Assembly (NCBI RefSeq): GCF_001261715.1
Contig: NZ_CVRU01000017.1
Location: forward strand, 18,471 to 82,470
Source of the DNA: Dysgonomonas sp. HGC4
Lineage (GTDB): Bacteria; Bacteroidota; Bacteroidia; Bacteroidales; Dysgonomonadaceae
Length of the DNA stretch: 64,000 bases
Reading direction: 5' to 3'
The position numbers and the translations under genes were made by a program. Numbering within the stretch: the first letter of the stretch is position 1; each line of letters begins with the position of its first letter. The notes under the pieces are model-generated. The model was not told the origin of the DNA. It did no database searches and worked only from the letters and a program-made list of their open reading frames with translations. This document shows positions 55,496-64,000 of the stretch, piece by piece.

Positions 55496-56157
55496 TGAAT
55501 AAACGGAAAATTAAAATAATAATAAAAAGAGTAGCCGTTTGCTTAGCGGTTGCTCTTTTGTCTATTGTGGTAGTGCTTATTTTTGCCAATTGGAAAATAC
55601 CTCACGATACAAAAGAATGGCTGTATAATGATGTAGATAGTATTCCTCCTCAAAAGGTAGCATTGGTATTGGGTGCATCTAAGTATATACGCGGTGGATT
55701 GCCTAATCCGTACTTCGATAATCGTATTGCTGCCGCTCATGAGTTGTATGTTGCCAACAAAGTGAAGGCTTTTGTGCTGAGTGGCGATAATGGGTATGAA
55801 GGATACAGTGAGCCCGAAGATATGCGTGATGCTCTTGTTGCATTGGGTGTTCCCGATAGTATAATCTATCTTGATCATGCGGGATTTCGTACATTGGATT
55901 CAGTTGTACGGATCAATGAGATATTCGGTCAGGATTCGTTTATAGTAGTATCGCAGAAATTTCATAACGAGAGGGCTGTTTTTCTAGCTCAATATTATGG
56001 ATATACTGCGTATGGCTATAATGCTAAAGATGTAGCTTTGGGGCGTGTATCTTATAAAACGATTGTGAGAGAAAAATTTGCACGAGTAAAAGTCTTTGTT
56101 GATATTATATTGAATAAGCAGCCTAAATTTTTGGGTGAACCGATAGAGATAAAATAA
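55495..56157 (+). CDS. ElyC/SanA/YdcF-family membrane protein (SanA-like)
   Basis: Inner-membrane protein of 220 residues with one N-terminal span (about 11-32) and a DUF218 domain outside the cytoplasm: VALVLGASKYIRGGLPNPYF near 59-78, FVLSGDNGYEGYSEPEDM near 99 and FIVVSQKFHNERAVFLAQYYG near 150. SanA proteins affect envelope permeability and vancomycin sensitivity at high temperature in E. coli; the reaction is unknown. The ATG overlaps the udp stop, so translation is coupled. Confidence 0.85.
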   Translation: MNKRKIKIIIKRVAVCLAVALLSIVVVLIFANWKIPHDTKEWLYNDVDSIPPQKVALVLGASKYIRGGLPNPYFDNRIAAAHELYVANKVKAFVLSGDNGYEGYSEPEDMRDALVALGVPDSIIYLDHAGFRTLDSVVRINEIFGQDSFIVVSQKFHNERAVFLAQYYGYTAYGYNAKDVALGRVSYKTIVREKFARVKVFVDIILNKQPKFLGEPIEIK

Positions 56158-56171
56158 AAAGCAAACTGGAT

Positions 56172-56600
56172 ATGGATATAGAAAGATTAGTAGATGTGTC
56201 AGATGAAGTTGTTGAGTCTTTAGGGAAGCTGATGATTCAATTGGCTGAAGATTGCCAGCCTCCAACAAAAGAATATCTTCAAGATATAGTGAACTCTAAT
56301 ACTTATCTTTTTGTAGCTAAGGAAGAAGGACTAATAATTGGTACTTTCTCTTTGGTGCTTTATAAAATACCAACAGGGCGTAAGGCCTCAGTTGAGGATG
56401 TGGTTGTAGATGTAAGTATGAGAGGAAAACAAATTGGAGAGAAGATGATCCGATTTGCACTTGATTATGCTCGTGCTGAGCTTGGGGTTTCTAAAGTAGA
56501 TTTAACATCTAGCCCTTCCCGTATTGCCGCTAACGCATTGTATCAGAAAATAGGATTTGTAAAAAGAGACACTAACGTATACCGTTTCCAGTTGGACTAA
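56172..56600 (+). CDS. GNAT-family N-acetyltransferase
   Basis: Acetyl-CoA-dependent acetyltransferase of 142 residues, one GNAT domain. The acetyl-CoA-binding motif A is SVEDVVVDVSMRGKQIGEKM (about 75-94), with the R/Q-x-x-G-x-G/A loop as RGKQIG, and the C-terminal ALYQKIGFVKRDTNVYRF is typical. It starts 14 bases after the SanA-like gene. Substrate unknown. Confidence 0.87.
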   Translation: MDIERLVDVSDEVVESLGKLMIQLAEDCQPPTKEYLQDIVNSNTYLFVAKEEGLIIGTFSLVLYKIPTGRKASVEDVVVDVSMRGKQIGEKMIRFALDYARAELGVSKVDLTSSPSRIAANALYQKIGFVKRDTNVYRFQLD

Positions 56601-56741
56601 CTAAACGATTTTCTATAATCTAAGAATTAGCCGCTAACTGACAGCCTCAAATGTGAAATTTAAAAACAGGTGTTCTGAGGGGTAAACTAAATAAAGAGTT
56701 TAGTATTCCTGATAGAATTGTCTTGTCTTATAATTAATACT

Positions 56742-57298
56742 ATGAAAATGTTGAAAATTATTTTGGTTGTAATTGTAGTACTTATAGCAATTGTTGCAAT
56801 AATTTATATCTACTACGGTGGATTAAGTAAGGTGGAAGTAAAAGAAGAAATGCAAGGCGGAGAAGTATTAGTTTATGAAGAGGTTATAGGTGATTATGCC
56901 CAAACAGGGAATATACGGATAAAGTATATTATGAGTTGCTTAATAATGAAGGAATTTCAACGAATAAAGGGTTTGGAGTCTTTTATGATAATCCACAGCA
57001 AGTAGAAAAAAGTAAGCTTCGTTCCGAAATTGGCTGTATTGTTGAAGGCTTGGGTAGTGCCCAAATAGCAGACTTGGCAGGTAAATATAAAGTGCGTACA
57101 TATCCAAAGGTAAATTATGTGACGGCAGAGTTTCCTTTTAAGGGACATATGTCTATAATGCTTGGCTTAATGAAAGTTTATTCTCAGATTGATAAGTATA
57201 TAAAAGAGCATGGGATAAGTGACAAAGGAGCTATTATGGAAATATATGATGTTCCGAATAAGAAGATAATCTATAGAAAAGAGATTGTGAAAGAATGA
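56742..57298 (+). pseudogene. GyrI-like domain membrane protein, broken by a one-base frameshift
   Basis: An N-terminal membrane span (about 6-27) and the start of a GyrI-like small-molecule-binding domain (GGEVLVYEEVIGDYAQTG) read in one frame from the ATG at 56742. After the GGG at 56907-56909 the homologous continuation (EYTDKVYYELLNNEGIS, then a block through GVFYDNPQQVE and GCIVEGLG) lies in another frame that ends at 57298. Restoring one base in the G run would give a protein of about 185 residues. The downstream part begins without its own ATG. Either a recent mutation or a sequencing error in a homopolymer; no slippery sequence for programmed shifting is evident. Confidence 0.8.
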
Positions 57299-57849
57299 AT
57301 TTTAGAGATATAGAATATCTTAAAGCTGGAACTGATAAGCAAAAACTTTGTTATCGGATTCTTAAAGAGATAAAGGTGCTTGATGTTCTCTATGACTACA
57401 ATCCTATTGTTGTAGGAACAATTCCTATTGCAATAGATGTTGATGAAAGCGATATTGATATTGTTTGTTGTGCCGAAGATTTGCCAGAAATTAGAGATGT
57501 AGTCCGTCTGCATTATTCTACATATAATATGTTTTCAGATAGACTAAGAGATGTGTACGTCGCTAATTTTGAGCATTCGGGATTGCCGATCGAAATATAT
57601 GCAGAATCCAGATCTACATTAGATCAGAATGGATATCGTCATATGGTGGTTGAAGATCGGATAATGAAATTAGCAGGTGATGGGTTTCGGCAAAAAATAA
57701 TCAGATTAAAAGAACAGGGTTATAAAACTGAGCCTGCATTCGGCGAATTATTGAATTTAGAAAACCCATATTCGGATTTACTCGAATTCGAGTTATTGAC
57801 CAATGATGAATTAAAGCTTTTGATAAAAAATAAGCACATACCTGAATAG
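57295..57849 (+). CDS. DUF4269 nucleotidyltransferase-like protein
   Basis: Cytoplasmic protein of 184 residues matching DUF4269. The stretch VVGTIPIAIDVDESDIDIVC near 40-60 resembles the G-[ST]-x(n)-D-x-D active site of the nucleotidyltransferase superfamily, and IEIYAESRST lies near 102. Function is unknown. The ATG overlaps the stop of the frameshifted GyrI-like gene (ATGA), which shows that gene was once, or still is, translated to the end. Its last codons and stop are part of a terminator stem. Confidence 0.83.
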   Translation: MNFRDIEYLKAGTDKQKLCYRILKEIKVLDVLYDYNPIVVGTIPIAIDVDESDIDIVCCAEDLPEIRDVVRLHYSTYNMFSDRLRDVYVANFEHSGLPIEIYAESRSTLDQNGYRHMVVEDRIMKLAGDGFRQKIIRLKEQGYKTEPAFGELLNLENPYSDLLEFELLTNDELKLLIKNKHIPE

Positions 57850-57866
57850 ATACGTGCTTATTTTTT
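57825..57866 (+). terminator. Terminator overlapping the end of the DUF4269 gene
   Basis: A 13-bp stem (57825-57837 with 57854-57866) whose loop contains the stop codon at 57847-57849; the second arm ends in T6. It may also act on the convergent aldo/keto reductase gene. Confidence 0.82.
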
Positions 57867-57914
57867 ATAACCTCCTTTTGTGCTAACTAAAGCAATGAGA
57901 GAATATCTGTAAAC

Positions 57915-58907
57915 TTAATGATTTGTGTATTTAAACTGTTCGTCATTATAACGATCACCTACTTCGGGATATTTAGCTAGTATATCGTCAATTGCTTTCA
58001 GATCGATATTGGAAAGTGTAACATCCGCTGCTTTCGCATTTTCTTCCAAATATTTTATTCTTTTCGTTCCAGGAATCGGAATAATATCTTCTCCCTGAGC
58101 CAATATCCATGCTAAAGCCAGTTGTGAAGCTGTAATGTCTTTCTGTTCGGCAAATTGAGCAAATGCTGCTGCAAGCTTATTATTGTTTTCAAGATGCTTA
58201 CCCTGATATCTGGGAAGGTGCTTGCGGAAGTCGTCGCTGGGATCCATTTTCGAAACATCCAGCCTATTTGTAATTAATCCTCTGGATAATGGAGAATAAG
58301 GAACAAGTGAGATTCCCAGTTCACGAGCAGTAGGTAGTATTTCGCGTTCTACATCACGGGTCAATACCGAGTATTCATATTGTAGAGCTGAGATTGGATG
58401 TACTGCGTTTGCCTTGCGTATTGATTCGGCTGACGCCTCGCTAAGTCCTAAATAGCGTACTTTGCCTTCTTTTACTAGCTCAGCCATTGTACCAATGGTT
58501 TCTTCAACAGGAATATTAGGATCTATACGATGTGCATAATAAAGATCTATTGTATCTATTTTTAATCGTTTCAGACTTTTTTCAATAGCCTGTTTGATCC
58601 ATTTTGGAGAGCAATCTACATCGGCTGCTCCAAGTTTGGCTTCCTTGTCGTATCTGAATCCAAATTTGGTTGCAATAAATATTTTACTTCTGTTCTCAAC
58701 TAATACTTTGGAAATAAGCTCTTCGTTTGCTCCTGCACCATAGACATCTGCCGTATCCCAGAAGTTAATTCCTAAATCCAAGGCTTTATGTAAAGTAGCT
58801 AAGCTTTCGGTTTCGTTTGTAGGTCCATAAGCATAGCTCATTCCCATGCAACCTAATCCTAAGGATGATAATTGCTCGTCGGTCTTTCCTAGTTTTCTGT
58901 ACTTCAT
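57915..58907 (-). CDS. Aldo/keto reductase
   Basis: NADPH-dependent oxidoreductase of 330 residues, TIM barrel of the AKR superfamily. The catalytic tetrad is D51 (FWDTADVYG), Y56, K81 (IATKFGF) and H126 (YYAHRID). Nucleotide-binding blocks [10 protein letters not shown] near 213 and [15 protein letters not shown] near 275 are present. It most resembles the YhdN/AKR11-like group of general stress reductases. An AraC-type regulator lies 102 bases upstream on the same strand, with a -7-like box (TACTTTTG at 58944-58937) in the gap, so it may control this gene. Confidence 0.93.
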   Translation of the reverse strand: MKYRKLGKTDEQLSSLGLGCMGMSYAYGPTNETESLATLHKALDLGINFWDTADVYGAGANEELISKVLVENRSKIFIATKFGFRYDKEAKLGAADVDCSPKWIKQAIEKSLKRLKIDTIDLYYAHRIDPNIPVEETIGTMAELVKEGKVRYLGLSEASAESIRKANAVHPISALQYEYSVLTRDVEREILPTARELGISLVPYSPLSRGLITNRLDVSKMDPSDDFRKHLPRYQGKHLENNNKLAAAFAQFAEQKDITASQLALAWILAQGEDIIPIPGTKRIKYLEENAKAADVTLSNIDLKAIDDILAKYPEVGDRYNDEQFKYTNH

Positions 58908-59009
58908 AGTCTTCTGTTTTTAATTATTTGATAAGTCAAAAGTACAGATGAAGTACCTATTCGTTGTTGCGAAATTCAAAGAAGATGTTATAAAATTCAA
59001 ACAATAGGC

Positions 59010-59927
59010 TTAAGTCTGTTTATTATGATTACGCAATGATCCGGGAGAAAATCCTATATTCTTTTTGAAAAAATTATTGAAATAACTGGGATGCTCAAAC
59101 CCCAGGCCAAAAGCAATTTCAGATACGGTCATATCTGTATGGTTTAAGAGCGCACAAGCTTCTTTCGTTATTCGTTCAGAGATATGTTCAGAGGTTGTTT
59201 TTCCTGTAATCTTTTTGACGGTGCGATTCAAGTGGTTGACATGTACCGATAATTGACGGGCAAAGTCGTTCGCCGATCGCATGTTGAGGGTGTGTTCGGG
59301 TATATCTATAGGAAATTGCCTTTCGAGAAGTTCCATGAATAAACTTGATATTCGTTCCGATGCACTGCCTTGAAAGGATTCGTTGTTAGGTGCTTGCATC
59401 TTCATTGCCTCGTGAATAATCAAGTGGAGGTAATTACGCAGTATATCATATTTATGAGTGTATTCGGAATTAATCTCCTCTATCATCTTACGATATATGG
59501 TACTTATCTCTTCGACTTTCTTGTCATCGAGAAAAAATATTTTGTTGTCTCCAATCCTAAACAGGGGAGAATCTGCAAGGCTATCGTTACGCTCGGATGA
59601 TTGTATGAATTCTTCGGTAAATAAGCAGTAATACCCATCTTGCTGCTCACTGGTAGCCTCCCATGAGTAAGGAATTAACGGATTGGAAAACATCAGTGCA
59701 GGGCGATCGATAAGAATCCATTTGTCAGCATAAAATAGTTTCCCTTCTCCTATTACCAGAGATACTTTATAGAAATCTCGTCTGCTATAGGTCGAATTAT
59801 TATTACTACAATATTTTCTCTCAAAGACATTGAAATGCCCATGTTTGGGAGATAATCCTCTATTCTCTGATGAAAAATCGGTTTGCTGCCGAGTATAGAA
59901 ATCATTAATGTTTTCAAATATTTTCAT
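59010..59927 (-). CDS. AraC-family transcriptional regulator
   Basis: Regulator of 305 residues with an N-terminal cupin-like sensor region (about 40-150) and a C-terminal double helix-turn-helix domain (about 205-302) ending FGFEHPSYFNNFFKKNIGFSPG, the AraC signature (with SEIAFGLGFEHPSYF as second helix). Position just upstream of the aldo/keto reductase suggests local control; effector unknown. This AraC plus aldo/keto reductase pairing is common in Bacteroidetes and is likely tied to aldehyde or redox stress. Confidence 0.9.
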   Translation of the reverse strand: MKIFENINDFYTRQQTDFSSENRGLSPKHGHFNVFERKYCSNNNSTYSRRDFYKVSLVIGEGKLFYADKWILIDRPALMFSNPLIPYSWEATSEQQDGYYCLFTEEFIQSSERNDSLADSPLFRIGDNKIFFLDDKKVEEISTIYRKMIEEINSEYTHKYDILRNYLHLIIHEAMKMQAPNNESFQGSASERISSLFMELLERQFPIDIPEHTLNMRSANDFARQLSVHVNHLNRTVKKITGKTTSEHISERITKEACALLNHTDMTVSEIAFGLGFEHPSYFNNFFKKNIGFSPGSLRNHNKQT

Positions 59928-60069
59928 ACATGTAAATATAGTGTGTTTTTCTTTTAAATTGATAAACAGATGTATTTTTGAAATGGGAATAGGAGTATTC
60001 TTGCAAACGATTGCAAGAATTTTATACGTAAAAAATAAAATTTCACATAAAAGTTTGTCTTTTATTCTC

Positions 60070-60077
60070 TAGTTTTG
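60070..60077 (+). promoter_or_regulatory. Probable -7 box of the GH13 gene
   Basis: TAGTTTTG matches TAnnTTTG, about 110 bases upstream of the start; a TTTG is present but only 12 bases before it. The leader would include the AGGTCTGCGACCT hairpin. Confidence 0.35.
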
Positions 60078-60154
60078 TTAACATCAGATACTTCGTGTTT
60101 TCTAAACTTCTATTCTGAGAGGTTTAAGTTATACACTGATCAAAGCAATAAAAT

Positions 60155-60167
60155 AGGTCTGCGACCT
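60155..60167 (+). promoter_or_regulatory. AGGTCTGCGACCT leader hairpin (GH13 gene)
   Basis: Third copy of the short hairpin motif (AGGTC-TGC-GACCT), 18 bases before the amylase ATG and preceded, as in thrA, by an A/T-rich AATA. Confidence 0.45.
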
Positions 60168-60173
60168 TTATAA

Positions 60174-62030
<1,857 letters not shown>

Positions 62031-62535
62031 AATTCAAGATTGAAAATCATTTGAGAGAATACTATTTCTGATAGGTTGTCTCAAATAGTAAAGATAACTT
62101 TTAGGTTCAGGAAAATTTTAGGTAATTAGATTATTTGGTTACGGAGGAAAAGAGGAGCGAGAATATTCGTTCCTCTTTTTTATTTTTAGAAGTTCTCGAC
62201 CTTTGCTCAGAGGGTGTTCGGTATTAAGTACATTATACTTTCCTTAAATTACCAGAATATTTCTATCTTTGATAAACAGTCTTGATTTGATTAGAGGCAT
62301 TCAAAGTGGGCAGGTTTAAGAATATTCATTCTTTCTAAAATAGAATAAATCATTATTCTATCTGTGTGGTTTTGTTTTGGGTGTTTACAACTTGCTCTTT
62401 ATTATTTGTTTATGTCTATTCTTTTTAAGGTTGTTGTTTCTCTTTTGAATGTTTTGTGTTATTCTTTTCTAGAATAATATAGTTTTAAAAGGCCGAAAAA
62501 ATGAATGTAATATAGTAACTCTAAAGATTAAACTT
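62031..62535. other. Intergenic region between the GH13 gene and mnmE
   Basis: About 505 bases. It contains the amylase terminator (62148-62182), a -7-like TATCTTTG at 62264-62271, a nine-base inverted repeat (ATAGAATAA at 62340-62348 and its complement at 62353-62361) and a markedly T-rich plus strand (62370-62475). No reading frame of note was seen. Confidence 0.5.
62148..62182 (+). terminator. Terminator of the GH13 gene
   Basis: Thirteen-pair stem with one G-U pair (62148-62160 with 62167-62179), six-base loop and T-rich end, about 118 bases after the stop. Confidence 0.85.
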
Positions 62536-63930
62536 ATGATGCAACAGTCGGATATTATTGTAGCTATTTCTACTCCAGCAGGGGTAGGGGGTATTGCTGT
62601 TATTCGTTTATCAGGTAAAGGGTGTATTGGATTAGTTGATACGGTTTATCGCTCTCCATCGGGGAAGAAATTGATAGATCAGAAAGCTAATACAATTCAT
62701 TTTGGCACTATTGTAAAAGATGATGCTGCACTTGATGAGGTGTTGGTCAGTGTGTTTCACAATCCAAGCTCTTTCACAGGAGAAGATAGTGTTGAGATCT
62801 CATGTCATGGGTCTATTTATATACAGCAAGGTATTTTGCAGTTGCTTCTTGAAAAAGGAGCACGTTTAGCAACCGCAGGAGAATTTACCCAAAGAGCATT
62901 TTTGAATGGAAAGATGGACTTGTCTCAGGCTGAATCGGTTGCCGATCTTATTGCCTCGACATCTGCTGCGACTCACCGTTTAGCATTAAATCAAATGCGA
63001 GGAGGGTTTAGTAACAAGTTGGTAGAGCTTCGCACGGACTTACTTAACTTTGCATCATTAATAGAATTAGAGTTAGACTTTTCAGAAGAGGATGTTGAGT
63101 TCGCAAATCGAGATAATCTCAAGCAATTGGCTAGTCATATTCATGAGGTGATAGAAAAACTGGCAGATTCTTTTTCTTTAGGTAATGTGGTGAAAACGGG
63201 TATTCCCGTTGCAATAATAGGTGAGACAAATGCAGGGAAGTCTACATTGCTCAATCTGTTGTTGAGAGAGGAAAAAGCGATTGTTTCAGATATTCATGGT
63301 ACTACTCGTGATGTAATTGAAGATACTATAAATATTGATGGACTTATATTTCGCTTGATTGATACCGCAGGTATTCGTGATACGGATGATGTAGTGGAAA
63401 GTTTGGGTATAGAGCGTACTTTTAAGAAACTAGAACAGGCTAATATAGTTCTTTGGGTTGTGGATGCCGAAACGGAAGATGAACGTACTATTGCGTTATC
63501 GCAAAAAATACTACCATTAACAGAAGGCAAGAAGTTGATCTTGGTATTCAATAAAGTAGATATAATTCCAGCTGCTCGTAAAGAATATAAAGAGCAATTG
63601 TTAAGTGATTTGATCTCTGATCGAATTTTCATCTCGGCAAAGTATCATCAGGGTACTGAAAATTTGCAGGATATTCTGATAGAGGCTGCGAATATTCCCG
63701 AATTTGGAGAGCAAGACGTTATTGTTACTAATATGCGCCATTATGAAGCCTTACGAAATGCATTAGCTGCTATAACTCGTGTTTCTGATGGAATGGAGTC
63801 CGGTCTATCTAGTGATTTCCTTGCTCAGGATATTCGTGAATGTATGCATTATTTGGGTGAAATTACTGGCCAAATTTCCACGGATGATATATTGGGTAAT
63901 ATTTTTAGTAAGTTCTGTATCGGCAAATGA
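62536..63930 (+). CDS. mnmE: tRNA uridine-5-carboxymethylaminomethyl(34) synthesis GTPase MnmE
   Basis: GTPase that, with MnmG, modifies the wobble uridine of tRNAs reading two-codon sets. The 464 residues comprise an N-terminal formyl-folate-binding domain (about 1-120), helical domain, G domain with G1 GETNAGKS at 229-236 (usually GxPNVGKS; the proline-to-threonine change is notable), G2 GTTRD, G3 DTAG and G4 NKVD, and the family-typical C-terminal FCIGK with the functional cysteine. Two ATGs are adjacent at the start. A terminator follows. Confidence 0.96.
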   Translation: MMQQSDIIVAISTPAGVGGIAVIRLSGKGCIGLVDTVYRSPSGKKLIDQKANTIHFGTIVKDDAALDEVLVSVFHNPSSFTGEDSVEISCHGSIYIQQGILQLLLEKGARLATAGEFTQRAFLNGKMDLSQAESVADLIASTSAATHRLALNQMRGGFSNKLVELRTDLLNFASLIELELDFSEEDVEFANRDNLKQLASHIHEVIEKLADSFSLGNVVKTGIPVAIIGETNAGKSTLLNLLLREEKAIVSDIHGTTRDVIEDTINIDGLIFRLIDTAGIRDTDDVVESLGIERTFKKLEQANIVLWVVDAETEDERTIALSQKILPLTEGKKLILVFNKVDIIPAARKEYKEQLLSDLISDRIFISAKYHQGTENLQDILIEAANIPEFGEQDVIVTNMRHYEALRNALAAITRVSDGMESGLSSDFLAQDIRECMHYLGEITGQISTDDILGNIFSKFCIGK

Positions 63931-63972
63931 TAACTAATCATAATTAATAGATAATAACTATAATTCATAACT

Positions 63973-63999
63973 AAGTCGCTATTTAATAGCGACTTTTTC
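63973..63999 (+). terminator. Terminator of mnmE
   Basis: Perfect 10-bp stem AAGTCGCTAT (63973-63982) with its complement (63986-63995), three-base loop, T5 end at the window edge. Confidence 0.88.
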
Positions 64000-64000
64000 T

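Noticed and set aside
56900..56945. Programmed ribosomal frameshift in the GyrI-like gene
   Set aside because: No heptanucleotide slippery sequence or downstream pseudoknot was seen; a simple one-base loss is the better explanation.
57868..57880. AAAAGGAGG on the minus strand after the aldo/keto reductase gene
   Set aside because: No start codon or reading frame follows it, so it is probably chance; it also shows that single copies of this motif need caution.

Overview
The window is a stretch of low-GC bacterial chromosome that reads as a member of the Bacteroidales, probably close to Dysgonomonas or another Dysgonomonadaceae/Porphyromonadaceae lineage. The grounds are SusC/SusD outer-membrane transport pairs, many lipoproteins, a BACON-domain M60 peptidase, DUF4827 and LptE-family proteins, A-rich start regions with almost no Shine-Dalgarno sequences, and promoters of the Bacteroidetes type (TTTG, about 19-21 bases, TAnnTTTG). 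The genus is inference from protein style; no 16S gene is present. No rRNA, CRISPR array, insertion sequence or prophage was found.

Layout. Positions 1-10700 (minus strand) hold one long translation/transcription operon in an order also known from E. coli: tRNA-Thr, tRNA-Tyr, tRNA-Gly, tRNA-Thr, tuf, tRNA-Trp, secE, nusG, rplK, rplA, rplJ, rplL, rpoB and the 5' two-thirds of rpoC. Upstream, also on the minus strand, lies rpsU-xerC-hpf (10811-12274), then a three-gene cassette of secreted C1q-like proteins (12498-15004) with a long leader that contains a (GA)14 microsatellite. From 16050 to 24717 the plus strand carries fabI, a Sua5/YrdC protein, two S41 protease-like lipoproteins, thrA and nspC. 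A type III polyketide synthase and an isoprenylcysteine-methyltransferase-like partner lie on the minus strand at 25033-26603. From 27833 to 39077 there are mainly plus-strand housekeeping and envelope genes: a 55-residue small protein, rpe, comEC, a DHH phosphoesterase, a DUF4827 lipoprotein, glmM, an acyltransferase, a sigma-54-type regulator, lptE, a TPR-like protein, secG and a methyltransferase.

The second half is more accessory. A TonB-dependent receptor with a choice-of-anchor-J lipoprotein (40003-44587) and a SusC/SusD pair (45896-50714) flank rlmH; the SusC/D pair converges on a minus-strand pair made of an M60 mucinase-like peptidase and a Big2/discoidin lipoprotein (50805-54274), together resembling a host-glycoprotein utilisation locus. 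The rest is a uridine phosphorylase-like gene, a SanA-like protein, a GNAT acetyltransferase, a GyrI-like gene broken by a one-base frameshift, a DUF4269 protein, an aldo/keto reductase with its AraC regulator, a periplasmic/secreted GH13 alpha-amylase and mnmE.

The observations most worth following are: an 11-nt perfect complement to the 16S rRNA tail near the predicted 5' end of the rpsU mRNA plus a rare strong Shine-Dalgarno in front of hpf in the same operon; the (GA)14 tract and a perfect 13-bp hairpin in the leader of the C1q-like cassette; an S41 paralogue that has lost both catalytic residues beside an intact one; the type III PKS/methyltransferase pair; a short hairpin motif (AGGTCTGnGRCCT) repeated just upstream of three unrelated genes; and an operator-like dyad over the start site of the sigma-54-type regulator.
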